From: Selenomonas sp. | GTDB taxonomy: Bacteria > Bacillota > Negativicutes > Selenomonadales > Selenomonadaceae | DNA length: 19,646 nt | Assembly (NCBI GenBank): GCA_003518745.1 | Contig: DOYB01000116.1 | Coordinates: forward strand, 1 to 19,646 | Direction of reading: 5' to 3' | Shown: piece by piece, positions 8,398-16,377 of the stretch | How positions within the stretch are numbered: the first letter of the stretch is position 1 | How the letters are laid out: each line of letters begins with the position of its first letter | Notes under the pieces: model-generated | What the model was told of the DNA's origin: nothing | The model's input: the letters and a program-made list of their open reading frames with translations, nothing else | Databases searched by the model: none | Translations under genes and position numbers: made by a program

Positions 8398-8415
8398 ATG
8401 CGGGGTTCCTATTGA
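8398..8415 (+). other. Five-codon upstream reading frame (MRGSY-stop)
   Basis: ATG at 8398 follows GGCAGGTGA, a good ribosome site, but the frame ends at TGA (8413-8415) after five codons. The stop lies in the same frame as the IIA gene, whose ATG is 18 nt further on and has no ribosome site. It may be a leader that feeds reinitiation or, less likely, the true start interrupted by a nonsense change. Confidence 0.4.
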
Positions 8416-8433
8416 GAATTTCGCAAAGTACTT

Positions 8434-8913
8434 ATGAAATCATCCGACGCATTCTGCCGTCTCATCGCTCCCATATCCGGCCAGGTGGTGGATTTGGATC
8501 AGGTTCCGGATCCCGTCTTCTCTGAACGTATGACAGGAGACGGTCTGGCTATTCTGGCTGAGGATGATGAGGCCCTTGCCCCCTGTGACGGGACTATTTC
8601 CCTGTTGTTTGACGCTATGCATGCCTTTGCCATGACTACTGAGGATGGCATCCAGATCTTGGTGCATATAGGGCTGGACACTGTCATACTGAACGGTGAA
8701 GGAATTCAAGCGCTCCACAAGCCCGGCGACAGGGTGACCGCCGGAACCCCCATCCTGCGCTTTGATTTCGACCTGATGCTCAAGAAGCAAATCGACTTGA
8801 TTTCCCCGTTGATCATCGTCAACTACGACAAGGTTGACAAGCTAAAGCTCCGTCAGCCGGGAGACTTTCTAAAGGCCGGCATCGACACCGCAATTAAATA
8901 TGAACTTAAATAA
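8434..8913 (+). CDS. Stand-alone PTS IIA component, glucose (Crr) family
   Basis: A 159-residue cytoplasmic phosphocarrier matching the whole EIIA-Glc domain. Conserved features are IAPISGQVVDLDQVPDPVFS, the DGTI strand, His63 in MHAF and the probable phosphorylated His78 in ILVHIGLDTV, followed by GEG. It would accept phosphate from HPr and pass it to an EIIB or act as a regulator, as EIIA-Glc does in enteric bacteria. No EIIB or EIIC gene lies beside it. The ATG at 8434 is the only available start in this frame after the TGA at 8413 but lacks a ribosome site; see the short upstream frame. Transcription should end at the hairpin at 8919-8946. Confidence 0.92.
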   Translation: MKSSDAFCRLIAPISGQVVDLDQVPDPVFSERMTGDGLAILAEDDEALAPCDGTISLLFDAMHAFAMTTEDGIQILVHIGLDTVILNGEGIQALHKPGDRVTAGTPILRFDFDLMLKKQIDLISPLIIVNYDKVDKLKLRQPGDFLKAGIDTAIKYELK

Positions 8914-8918
8914 AATGG

Positions 8919-8946
8919 GCCGCCACTTTTCAGTGGCGGCTTGTTT
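8919..8946. terminator. Bidirectional terminator between the IIA gene and the AAA ATPase gene
   Basis: GCCGCCACT (8919-8927), loop TTTC, AGTGGCGGC (8932-8940), then TTGTTT on the plus strand and a CCCATTTTATTT tail on the minus strand. It begins 5 bp after the IIA stop. The minus-strand ATPase gene terminates within the hairpin, so its last residues are encoded by the right arm. Confidence 0.8.
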
Positions 8947-10147
8947 CATCCTGTCCCATAAGGAAATCCACGACGTTGATATTCCGGATTCCGTCAAAAT
9001 CCCTTTCTCCTGAACGATCCATGGTGAGCACTACCTTCTCATACTGATCCGGTATCCCCTTAAGGGGACGCAGGACGCGCTTCCTCACCCCATCATCCTG
9101 TATGCTGGAAACTACCTGATAATAAACCTTCCAATCCGGCCTCATGGCCACGAAGGTGACCTCCATGGTACCGAATTTTCCAGCGTAAATCTCATACCCA
9201 CGACGCAAAAGCTCAAGGCACACGGCATTTTCTATCATCGCCCCGTCCTTTAGATGAGTAAATTCCTGAAGCATATTGCTGAGGCCAATGTCCGCCGCGT
9301 AGAACCGCTCAGAACCATTGACCTCGGCCTTGGTCCTGATATCATAGCGGCGTACCCTGTGGAACATATACGAATCTGACAGCATTTGCAGATAATTGTC
9401 CATGGTGAATCCCGTGGTCTTCCGCCCAACACTTGACAGATATTCATGAATCCGCTTCGCGGTAACAGGCGTACCTACGTTTGAGGCGAGGTACCTGGCC
9501 ATGGTGTCGATAAGGTCAGGGTCACGCACCGCGTACTTCTGTACCACATCACGCATAAGGGCAGTATGATATATGCCCGAAAGCATCATGGGAAGGAGCT
9601 CCTGCCTGTCAGACAGGGAAAGCGCGATGGGCATGCTTCCATATTTAAGATATCCCGGAAACAGGAAGTCCCTATCCTCTTCCTCAACATCGGGAATAGC
9701 TGCCAGATAGTCGCGAAATCCCACGGGCTGTATTCGTATCTCCGTATAGTTCCCCGAAAACAGCCTACGGAAATCCTCGGAAAGAATCCCTTTGTTCGAG
9801 CCTGCGATATAGATATCCATGGGAGCATCCACGAAAAAGGCATTCAGCGCCTTCTCCCATCCTGGAATCCTCTGAACCTCATCAAGCAGAAGATATGTAT
9901 GGGGAAGTCCCTGCACTTTTTCATATATATGATTATAAAGAGTCTGATAATCCTTTATATAATCATACTGCGGCTGATCAAACTGAATAAAAATAATCTG
10001 CCAGGATGGCACCCCCGCCGCCTCAAGATAGTCAGAAAATCTCGCAAGCAAAGTAGACTTTCCCAGTCCGCGAAGACCTGTAAGAACCTTGACAGACATT
10101 TCGTCCTTTAAGTCTATCATTTTTTCAAGGTATATTTTGTTTTTCAT
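8930..10147 (-). CDS. AAA_14 / DUF4143-type P-loop ATPase
   Basis: About 405 residues. Walker A is GLRGLGKST (24-32), Walker B LLLDEVQ (86-92), followed by a sensor-like IYIAGSNKG and the QPVGFRDYL segment typical of this family. The C-terminal half resembles DUF4143: GAMIENAVCLELLRRGYEI then a strand reading MEVTFVA where family members usually have E-[VI]-D-F. The Asp of that nuclease-like motif is therefore Thr here. Homologues are common and mostly uncharacterised. A GTG at 10168 is in frame but has its purine tract too close; the ATG at 10147 has GGGTGG 6 nt upstream. It follows the solute-binding-protein gene by about 90 bp on the same strand and seems functionally unrelated. Confidence 0.85.
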   Translation of the reverse strand: MKNKIYLEKMIDLKDEMSVKVLTGLRGLGKSTLLARFSDYLEAAGVPSWQIIFIQFDQPQYDYIKDYQTLYNHIYEKVQGLPHTYLLLDEVQRIPGWEKALNAFFVDAPMDIYIAGSNKGILSEDFRRLFSGNYTEIRIQPVGFRDYLAAIPDVEEEDRDFLFPGYLKYGSMPIALSLSDRQELLPMMLSGIYHTALMRDVVQKYAVRDPDLIDTMARYLASNVGTPVTAKRIHEYLSSVGRKTTGFTMDNYLQMLSDSYMFHRVRRYDIRTKAEVNGSERFYAADIGLSNMLQEFTHLKDGAMIENAVCLELLRRGYEIYAGKFGTMEVTFVAMRPDWKVYYQVVSSIQDDGVRKRVLRPLKGIPDQYEKVVLTMDRSGERDFDGIRNINVVDFLMGQDETSRH

Positions 10148-10204
10148 TAAAATCCACCCATTAATCACACCTTGGCACGTTTTTGCTTCTTACTTTAGGA
10201 ATTT

Positions 10205-10210
10205 ATTATA
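10205..10210 (-). promoter_or_regulatory. -10 box candidate for the AAA ATPase gene
   Basis: A perfect TATAAT on the minus strand about 58 bp before the ATG, in the 93-bp gap after the solute-binding-protein gene. No good -35 lies at 16-18 bp; a TTGACT further upstream is too distant. Confidence 0.3.
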
Positions 10211-10240
10211 TTCATAGTTTAACTTCTATCTATTCGTTAG

Positions 10241-11563
10241 TCAATACTGCAAATAAGCATTTACTTCCTTCTGCAGCTTGCTTAGAGCATTATGGAAGGG
10301 TACGCTCCCATTCAGAATTTTACGGATTTCATTATCTGCCAGCATCATAGCCCCCTCATAGCGCGGGAACCTTGGCGCTGTCTCCGATTCCTCCATGACA
10401 TCGCTCACAGTGCCTATATCCATGCTTCCCTGCCCAAGCATATCACGCCCCAGCACTTCCTCTGCCTCTTTCGAGTTCATTACATCCCTTCGGGGAGACA
10501 ATCCCTGGGACTCCTCCAGCAGGAACTGCTGCTGCCCATAGTCAAAGCAAAGCTTTCTGAGAAATTCCCACGCCAGCTCCTTCTGGGAGGTTCTTGAGCT
10601 TATACCCACTAGCAGGGTTCCCAGTACGGTAGTGTTCCTTCCGGAAGGCCCCGCAGGGAGCTTGATGCAGTCCCACTCAAAGGATGTGTATTTCTTTATA
10701 CGCCATGGATAGGGCTTATAGGTGCGGTACTCCGCGACGGTGAATGGACGAAAGGCAACCTTTCCCGTATCAAAATCCCTTGCTGTAACATCACGTCCCT
10801 TCTCTATAGCCCGAAGCTCAAGCATGAACCTCATAGTCTCTTCCATTCTGCTATCCGCGAAATATGAGGCCCTTCCATCCTGCCTGAAAAGCTGTCCCCC
10901 ATTGGTCATCACGGCATCCTGCCAGGAAAAGTCGTAACAGCCGAACTGATCCAGTACGCCATCCCCGTCCGTGTCTCTGGTCACGCGTCTGCATATATCC
11001 AGGAAATCCCCCCAGTTCCAATCATTGGCCGGAACGGGGATTCCCTCCTTTTCCAGAAGAGTCTTGTTTACGAACATTAAGGTAGGGTTGCACTCCACCG
11101 GCAAGGCCTCCTGTACCCCATCATACATGCCGTATGCCAGAGCGGCAGGATAATAGGCCTCGGTCATTGCCTCTCCCTTCCGCATCCAAGGCGTCAGATC
11201 CATCAAGGCCCCCAAAGACGCGTACAGATTGAAGTCATCGGACAATATCAGGAACACGTCCGGTTCACTGCCCTTTATGAACTCCTCTGCCAGCCATTCC
11301 GAGTAATCTTCCTTTTGGATTCCGCTGACGTATTCCACCTTCACCCTGTCATGGTCTTCCTCAAAGCTTCTTATGGCTTCATCCACTACCACATAGGAAT
11401 TGCCTGTGGGAACATCCCAATTGCTTCCGGCAAATATCCCAACCCGAAGCACCACAGGCTCCGAAGCTGTATCTCTGTCTAGCTGCAGGAAAAGCGCGGT
11501 TCCCGTCAGCAGTATGCCTGTCAGCAGAGCTGCCAGCACCTTCGGCTTCATGCCAAAGCTCAT
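10241..11563 (-). CDS. Membrane-anchored extracellular solute-binding protein, family 1
   Basis: A 440-residue protein with the fold of sugar ABC-transporter binding proteins. One hydrophobic segment (about 9-27) carries no lipobox cysteine, so it is probably either an uncleaved anchor or a signal peptide. Typical features are WLAEEFIKGSEPDVFLI, the YPAALAYGMYDGVQEALPVE stretch, a calcium-loop-like DTDGDGVLDQFG (197-208), and YRTYKPYPW. Its ATG overlaps the regulator's stop by 4 bp (ATGA), with GGAGG 10 nt upstream. No permease or ATPase gene lies nearby, so a sensory or accessory role with the regulator is more likely than transport. The carbohydrate ligand is unknown. Confidence 0.85.
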   Translation of the reverse strand: MSFGMKPKVLAALLTGILLTGTALFLQLDRDTASEPVVLRVGIFAGSNWDVPTGNSYVVVDEAIRSFEEDHDRVKVEYVSGIQKEDYSEWLAEEFIKGSEPDVFLILSDDFNLYASLGALMDLTPWMRKGEAMTEAYYPAALAYGMYDGVQEALPVECNPTLMFVNKTLLEKEGIPVPANDWNWGDFLDICRRVTRDTDGDGVLDQFGCYDFSWQDAVMTNGGQLFRQDGRASYFADSRMEETMRFMLELRAIEKGRDVTARDFDTGKVAFRPFTVAEYRTYKPYPWRIKKYTSFEWDCIKLPAGPSGRNTTVLGTLLVGISSRTSQKELAWEFLRKLCFDYGQQQFLLEESQGLSPRRDVMNSKEAEEVLGRDMLGQGSMDIGTVSDVMEESETAPRFPRYEGAMMLADNEIRKILNGSVPFHNALSKLQKEVNAYLQY

Positions 11564-12240
11564 GGCTCATCAGCCTCCACATCCCTCGCGGCAAGTCCCG
11601 TCTGAACGGCCCAAATGGCAAGCTGGGTACGGTCCCTCAGATTCAGCTTCCCCAGCACCACGCTGAGACTATTCCGCACCGTCCCCTCGGACAAGCTCAG
11701 CTTATCGGCAATTTCCTTGTTGGAGAGACCCCTGCCCACCAAAGAAGCCACCCTGCGCTCCGTACGGCTGAAGTCAGCTTCCCCATCCGAGTCAGCCTCT
11801 ATCGCCATATTCGATTTTGCCATACGGGAAAAAAGCTTGACCACCTTGTTCACGACTGCCGGATTCAATATGGTTCCACCGGATATGACCTTGCGTATTG
11901 CGTCCGTAAGCTCAGTGACTGAAACTCCCTTCAGCAGATATCCGCTGGCTCCGTATTTCAGGGCATTATAAACGTATTCGTCATCATCAAAAGTAGTCAG
12001 TATTATGATGCTGATTCCGGGGTACCTTTCCTTTATTGCCTTTGTGCAGAGCACCCCGTCCATTTCAGGCATCCTTACATCCATCAGTATCACGTCCGGC
12101 TGCTTGGAGCCCACAAAGCTCATGACTTCCTTGCCATTTTCCGCGGTTCCTACGACTTCCATATCGGGATTCATGTCCAGAACCACCTTCAGGCTCTCCC
12201 TTATGAGCTCCTGATCGTCCGCTATCATAACCTTTATCAC
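11560..12240 (-). CDS. NarL/LuxR-family response regulator
   Basis: A 226-residue regulator. The receiver has Asp8-Asp9, phosphoacceptor Asp54 (ILMDVRMPEMDG) and GYLLKG; the C-terminal GerE/LuxR helix-turn-helix reads GLSNKEIADKLSLSEGTVRN. I start it at the GTG (12240), preceded by AAGGTG at 6 nt; an in-frame ATG at 12285 has no ribosome site and overlaps promoter-like sequence. Regulators of this type pair with HisKA_3 kinases, but the neighbours are a solute-binding protein (4-bp overlap) and a divergent sugar mutase. The only such kinase in the window is at 17005-18318. The upstream region shares a 20-bp-period element with the promoter of that kinase operon. Confidence 0.93.
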   Translation of the reverse strand: MIKVMIADDQELIRESLKVVLDMNPDMEVVGTAENGKEVMSFVGSKQPDVILMDVRMPEMDGVLCTKAIKERYPGISIIILTTFDDDEYVYNALKYGASGYLLKGVSVTELTDAIRKVISGGTILNPAVVNKVVKLFSRMAKSNMAIEADSDGEADFSRTERRVASLVGRGLSNKEIADKLSLSEGTVRNSLSVVLGKLNLRDRTQLAIWAVQTGLAARDVEADEP

Positions 12241-12295
12241 GTCATCACCTTTTTCAGGTACATCAATCCCTAACGCTCCTACCATTTACTGACTT

Positions 12296-12319
12296 CTGCA
12301 CGAATCGTGAAAATCCTGC
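12296..12319. promoter_or_regulatory. Paired CTGC element upstream of the response regulator
   Basis: CTGC at 12296-12299 and again at 12316-12319, exactly 20 bp apart, with TGAAAAT just before the second box. The interval contains a perfect short palindrome, CACGAATCGTG (12299-12309). The first box lies 56 bp upstream of the GTG start. The arrangement matches that at 19342-19371, upstream of the sugar-binding protein and kinase operon. Confidence 0.5.
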
Positions 12320-12390
12320 CTATCCCTGTATTTTTCCATCAAACTATGATATTATGATTGTATGTTGAGAAAATGTAAGGAGGTCGCAAG

Positions 12391-13896
12391 ATGACACCGG
12401 AAAAAGTACTTATGAAGCTGGCAAATGGCAGCGATGTGCGCGGCATCGCAATGGAGGGAGTCGCGGACGAGAAGGTCAATCTTACCGAAGAGGCGGCAAA
12501 CCGCATAGCTACCGGATTTGTCCACTTCCTTTCAGACAGGACCGGCAAAAAAGCATCGGCGCTTCGCATTGCCGTGGGGCACGATTCCAGGGTAACGGCA
12601 AAGGCAATAAAAACCGCCGTATTAGAGGCGCTTACCGCTTCAGGGGTACACGCTATGGATTGCGGCATGGCATCCACTCCCGCCATGTTCATGTCCACCG
12701 TGTTCAAGGAAACTGACATGGATGGCTCCATAATGATTACGGCCAGCCATCTCCCCTTCAACCGGAACGGCCTTAAGTTCTTCACAAAGGATGGCGGCGT
12801 AGAACACGAGGACATTACCGTAATCCTGAAGGGAGCCTGCCGCTCCCCTGAGGTAAAGGGTGATATATCCAAGGCAGAGCCATTCGATCTTATATCCCTC
12901 TATTCCGAGCATCTCTGCAAAAAAATACGGGCAGAACTGAATGACGGGGACAAGCCGCTTGATGGAATGCACATAGTGGTGGATGCCGGAAATGGCGCGG
13001 GCGGTTTCTTCGCCTCAAAGGTATTGGATGTCCTTGGGGCAGACACCTCCGGCAGCCGGTACCTTGACCCTGACGGTATGTTCCCGAACCACATCCCGAA
13101 TCCCGAAAACAAGCAGGCTATGGAGGCAATACGTCAGGCTGTGCTTGAAAGCAAGGCGGATCTTGGACTTATTTTCGATACTGACGTGGACCGTATGAGC
13201 GCGGTATTGGAAACAGGTGAGGAAATCAGCCGCAATGCCCTTATTGCCATGATGGCGGCTATCCTTGAGCCCGCCTATCCCGGTAGCACCATCATAACCG
13301 ATTCCGTCACATCGGACGAGCTTACTGTTTTCCTGGAGCAGGAATTGAAGCTGAAACACCTCCGCTATATGCGCGGCTACAAGAACGTGATAAACGAGTG
13401 CATAAGGCAGAACAAATCCGGCAACGTATCTCCCCTTGCCATAGAGACTTCAGGACACGGGGCACTAAGCGAGAACTACTATCTGGACGATGGCGCCTAT
13501 CTGGCCGTAAAGCTCTTAATTGCCGCGGCAAAGGCCCGTAAAGCCGGCAAAAAGCTGGGAAGCCTCATCGAGAAGCTGGGCTATCCCGCGGAAAGCCGTG
13601 AGTATCGCCTGAAAATCGTTGGCGAGGATGATTTCCGCGCATACGGAGACAATGTGCTGAAGACCTTCCGTCAGCGCGCCGAGGAAAAGGGCATCAAGAT
13701 TGCAAGCCCCTCCTACGAGGGAGTACGGCTTGTCTTCGAGGACGGCTGGGCGCTTCTCCGCATGTCTCTCCACGACCCAAACATGCCGCTAAACGTGGAA
13801 AGCAGAAACCCCGGAGGCGCGCATGAACTAGCGAACCGTGTACGGGAACTTATTTCCGATTTCAATTCCTTGGATTTGAGCGTATTCAATAAGTAA
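12391..13896 (+). CDS. Phosphoglucomutase/phosphomannomutase
   Basis: A 501-residue alpha-D-phosphohexomutase interconverting hexose 6- and 1-phosphates for glycogen or cell-surface sugar nucleotides. The catalytic phosphoserine is Ser119 in TASHLPFNRNGLKFF, the metal loop is DTDVDR (263-268), the sugar loop ETSGHG (352-357), and the phosphate-binding domain ends with LRMSLHDPNMPLNVESRN. SDVRGIA near the start is also typical. That last loop differs from the R-x-S-x-T-E-P of classical ManB/GlmM, so substrate preference should not be assumed. AAGGAGGT precedes the ATG by about 7 nt. It is followed by a strong terminator and is probably monocistronic. The region upstream has TATGAT-like boxes (12345, 12353) but no clear -35. 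Confidence 0.92.
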   Translation: MTPEKVLMKLANGSDVRGIAMEGVADEKVNLTEEAANRIATGFVHFLSDRTGKKASALRIAVGHDSRVTAKAIKTAVLEALTASGVHAMDCGMASTPAMFMSTVFKETDMDGSIMITASHLPFNRNGLKFFTKDGGVEHEDITVILKGACRSPEVKGDISKAEPFDLISLYSEHLCKKIRAELNDGDKPLDGMHIVVDAGNGAGGFFASKVLDVLGADTSGSRYLDPDGMFPNHIPNPENKQAMEAIRQAVLESKADLGLIFDTDVDRMSAVLETGEEISRNALIAMMAAILEPAYPGSTIITDSVTSDELTVFLEQELKLKHLRYMRGYKNVINECIRQNKSGNVSPLAIETSGHGALSENYYLDDGAYLAVKLLIAAAKARKAGKKLGSLIEKLGYPAESREYRLKIVGEDDFRAYGDNVLKTFRQRAEEKGIKIASPSYEGVRLVFEDGWALLRMSLHDPNMPLNVESRNPGGAHELANRVRELISDFNSLDLSVFNK

Positions 13897-13901
13897 GCCT
13901 G

Positions 13902-13941
13902 CCGGCTTTTTGGGGATTTCTCTCCGAAAAGCCGGTTTTTT
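13902..13941 (+). terminator. Rho-independent terminator after the phosphohexomutase gene
   Basis: CCGGCTTTT (13902-13910) pairs with AAAAGCCGG (13927-13935). The stem extends inward through TGGGGA/TCTCCG to a 4-nt loop, about 15 bp in all, followed by six T. Confidence 0.9.
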
Positions 13942-13950
13942 AGAAAATAT

Positions 13951-13979
13951 TTGACAAGGAAAGCCCTCTATAATATGAT
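13951..13979 (+). promoter_or_regulatory. Promoter of typA
   Basis: TTGACA (13951-13956), a 17-bp spacer and TATGAT (13974-13979), starting ten bases after the preceding terminator. A TATAAT at 13969 is too close to the -35 to be its partner. Confidence 0.8.
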
Positions 13980-14032
13980 TGTTTCATTGTAATTTCTGAC
14001 ATTCACAGCTTTTCAGGAGGCAAGTTTTTTAC

Positions 14033-15850
14033 ATGAGTACAAATGAGAATTTGAGAAATATCGCCATAATAGCCCACGTAGATCACGGCAAGACCACACT
14101 GGTTGACGCCATGCTGAAGCAGAGTCACATTTTCCGTTCCAACGAGCAGGTCGCGGAACGTGTCATGGATTCAGGTGATCTGGAGCGTGAGCGCGGCATC
14201 ACCATACTTTCCAAAAACACTGCCGTCATGTATGATGGCATCAAAATCAATATCGTCGACACCCCCGGCCACGCCGACTTCGGCGGCGAAGTGGAGCGGG
14301 TGCTGAACATGGTGGACGGCGTACTGCTGCTGGTAGACGCGTTTGAAGGTCCAATGCCCCAAACAAAATACGTCCTTAGGAAAGCATTGGAGCAGAAGCT
14401 GAAGCCCATCGTGGTAATAAATAAGATTGACCGCCCCGACCAGCGTGTGGATGACGTATACGACGAGGTTCTGGAGCTCTTCATGGAGCTTGACGCTGAC
14501 GACGATCAGCTGGATTTCCCTGTGGTATACGCAACAGCCCGTGACGGAATCGCCAAGCTTGCCATGGACGACGAGAGTGAAAGCCTCGAACCCCTTATGC
14601 AGACCATTGTCAAGGAGATTCCCGCCCCCCACGGAAGTGCCAGCGGCCCCCTCCAAATGATGGTAACGACCCTTGAGGCAGACGAATATGTGGGGCGTGT
14701 TGCCATAGGCCGCATCATCCGCGGCAGCATACAGCCCAATCAGACTGTTGTTCTCATAAACGGAGATCAGGAAACCAAGGCTAAGGTTGGAAAGGTTTTC
14801 ACCTATCAAGGACTTTCCCGGGTGGAAACAGAAAAAGCCGGAATGGGCGAGATTGTTGCCATTACCGGACTTGGAAACGTAAGTATCGGCTACACCGTGG
14901 CAGATGCCGAGAATCCCGAGGCATTGCCCACGATAAACATAGACGAGCCTACTCTGTCCATGACCTTTGGCGTAAACACCAGTCCCTTCGCGGGCCGCGA
15001 AGGACAATTCGTCACCTCCCGCCATCTCCGTGACCGTCTTTTCAAAGAGGTTGAAACCAACGTCAGCATGCGGGTAGAGGAAACGGACTCTGCCGACGTG
15101 TTCAAGGTATCGGGACGCGGCGAGCTGCATCTTTCCATACTCATCGAAACCATGCGCCGTGAAGGCTACGAGATGCAGGTGGGCAAGCCGGAGGTTGTCT
15201 ATAAGACCATTAACGGTCAGCTCTGTGAGCCAATGGAAAACCTGACGGTTGAGGTTCCCCAGGAATATATGGGCACTGTCATGGAATCACTGGGACAGCG
15301 CAAGGCCGAGCTTTCCAACATGACTGAGCTCTCCGGCTACATGCGCATGGAGTTCGTGATTCCCGCGAGGGGACTGCTTGGATTCCGTTCAGAGCTCTTG
15401 ACCAATACCAAGGGCAACGGCATCATGAACCATGTGTTCCGTGGATATGTTCCATACAAGGGAGATATTCCCGGGCGTACCCATGGCTCATTGGTAGCCT
15501 TCGAGCAGGGTGAAACCACCGGCTACGGCATCTACACTCTTCAGGACCGCGGCACCATGTTCATTTCCCCAGGACAGCAGGTATATGAAGGAATGATCAT
15601 CGGCGAAAATTCCCGTGAGATGGATATAGACATCAATCCCTGCAAACAAAAGCATGTATCCAACATGCGCACCTCTTCATCTGATGAGGCCATAAGGCTG
15701 GTTCCGCCACGTATACTGAGCCTGGAGCAGGCGCTTGAGTACATAAACAAGGATGAACTGGTGGAGGTCACCCCCGGCAACATCCGCCTCAGAAAGGCCA
15801 TATTGGATCGTACCATTCGCGGACGGGCCGCAAAGAACGCAAAAAAATAA
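14033..15850 (+). CDS. typA: TypA/BipA ribosome-binding translational GTPase
   Basis: A 605-residue EF-G-like GTPase that acts in late ribosome assembly and in stress or cold adaptation. G1 is AHVDHGKT (14-21), G2 RGITI (54-58), G3 DTPGH (76-80), G4 NKID (130-133). EF-G-like domains follow, with GRGELHLSILIETMRREGYE, and the BipA-specific C-terminal part has GLLGFRSELLTNTKGNG and a KHVSNMRTSSSDEAIRL segment. Length is normal for the family. AGGAGG lies 12 nt before the ATG, longer than usual, but there is no alternative start in frame. A glucitol-type PTS IIA gene follows after 65 bp. Confidence 0.98.
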   Translation: MSTNENLRNIAIIAHVDHGKTTLVDAMLKQSHIFRSNEQVAERVMDSGDLERERGITILSKNTAVMYDGIKINIVDTPGHADFGGEVERVLNMVDGVLLLVDAFEGPMPQTKYVLRKALEQKLKPIVVINKIDRPDQRVDDVYDEVLELFMELDADDDQLDFPVVYATARDGIAKLAMDDESESLEPLMQTIVKEIPAPHGSASGPLQMMVTTLEADEYVGRVAIGRIIRGSIQPNQTVVLINGDQETKAKVGKVFTYQGLSRVETEKAGMGEIVAITGLGNVSIGYTVADAENPEALPTINIDEPTLSMTFGVNTSPFAGREGQFVTSRHLRDRLFKEVETNVSMRVEETDSADVFKVSGRGELHLSILIETMRREGYEMQVGKPEVVYKTINGQLCEPMENLTVEVPQEYMGTVMESLGQRKAELSNMTELSGYMRMEFVIPARGLLGFRSELLTNTKGNGIMNHVFRGYVPYKGDIPGRTHGSLVAFEQGETTGYGIYTLQDRGTMFISPGQQVYEGMIIGENSREMDIDINPCKQKHVSNMRTSSSDEAIRLVPPRILSLEQALEYINKDELVEVTPGNIRLRKAILDRTIRGRAAKNAKK

Positions 15851-15877
15851 AGAGTAGCATAATCTTTAGAATTGCGT

Positions 15878-15883
15878 TATAAT
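15878..15883 (+). promoter_or_regulatory. -10 box candidate before the glucitol-type IIA gene
   Basis: A perfect TATAAT 33 bp before the ATG at 15916. The matching -35 position (TAGCAT) is poor. No terminator is visible between typA and this gene, so read-through is also possible. Confidence 0.35.
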
Positions 15884-15915
15884 ATTGACAGTGATTGACA
15901 AAAAGGAGGCATATT

Positions 15916-16278
15916 ATGGAAATCAAGTATGATGCCAAGATTACGGCCGTGGGCAATCTGGCCCGTACCTTTCTGGATAACAACAGCAGCATCATTATCC
16001 TGAACGAAGGTGTTCGCCCGAATCTCGCGGACATGGTGGTGGAGCACACCGTTGCCGAGCTTACTGCCGATATCGCCGTGGGAGACCGCCTCAAAATCGG
16101 CAACACCGACTTCAAGGTAGTCAGCGTAGGCGATGTGGCCAATGACACGATACGTGAGGAAGGCCACTGTACCATCGTCATCAACGCAGAGGGTTCCATG
16201 CCCGGACAGATTATTGTCAAGGGTTCTGTTCCCCCACGCCTCCATTTAGGTGACACGATTCAGTTCTACACGAAATGA
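15916..16278 (+). CDS. Stand-alone PTS glucitol/sorbitol-family IIA component
   Basis: A 120-residue protein matching the whole IIA-Gut family (SrlB/GutA type). The probable phosphorylated His44 is in VVEHTVAEL, aligning with the active histidine of SrlB; VVSVGDVANDTIREEGH and the PPRLHLGDTIQF ending are also family-like. The ATG at 15916 follows AAGGAGG by 6 nt; an in-frame TTG at 15895 lies upstream of that ribosome site and is rejected. No EIIB, EIIC or polyol dehydrogenase gene is nearby. An isolated IIA-Gut may serve a remote permease or have a regulatory job. Two hairpins follow the stop. Confidence 0.9.
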   Translation: MEIKYDAKITAVGNLARTFLDNNSSIIILNEGVRPNLADMVVEHTVAELTADIAVGDRLKIGNTDFKVVSVGDVANDTIREEGHCTIVINAEGSMPGQIIVKGSVPPRLHLGDTIQFYTK

Positions 16279-16280
16279 TA

Positions 16281-16308
16281 GACTAAGGCTGAATTCAGTT
16301 CCTTAGTC
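16281..16308. repeat. Inverted repeat directly after the IIA-Gut stop
   Basis: GACTAAGG (16281-16288) and CCTTAGTC (16301-16308) flank a 12-nt interval that itself starts with the palindrome CTGAATTCAG. An RNA would fold into a long stem with a 2-nt bulge. There is no T tract, so it is not a standard terminator; it may protect the 3' end or help the terminator that follows. Confidence 0.55.
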
Positions 16309-16320
16309 CCTGTTAGCATC

Positions 16321-16365
16321 AAAAAATTCCTTCGGTATCGCTTTACATACCGAAGGAATTTTTTT
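16321..16365. terminator. Strong bidirectional terminator
   Basis: A 16-bp perfect stem: AAAATTCCTTCGGTAT (16323-16338) pairs with its complement at 16347-16362 around an 8-nt loop, CGCTTTAC. Seven T follow on the plus strand and the A run on the left gives six T on the minus strand. It ends the IIA-Gut transcript and backs up the zinc-ribbon gene's terminator. Confidence 0.92.
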
Positions 16366-16377
16366 CGCATCATTAGC

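Noticed and set aside
12241..12285. Upstream ATG start for the response regulator
   Set aside because: It adds 15 residues outside the receiver fold, has no ribosome site and falls in promoter-like sequence; GTG 12240 has AAGGTG at proper spacing.
14171..15130. A 319-codon open frame on the minus strand inside typA
   Set aside because: It lies wholly antisense to a clear, full-length TypA protein, has no recognisable domain and no ribosome site; it reflects the codon bias of typA.
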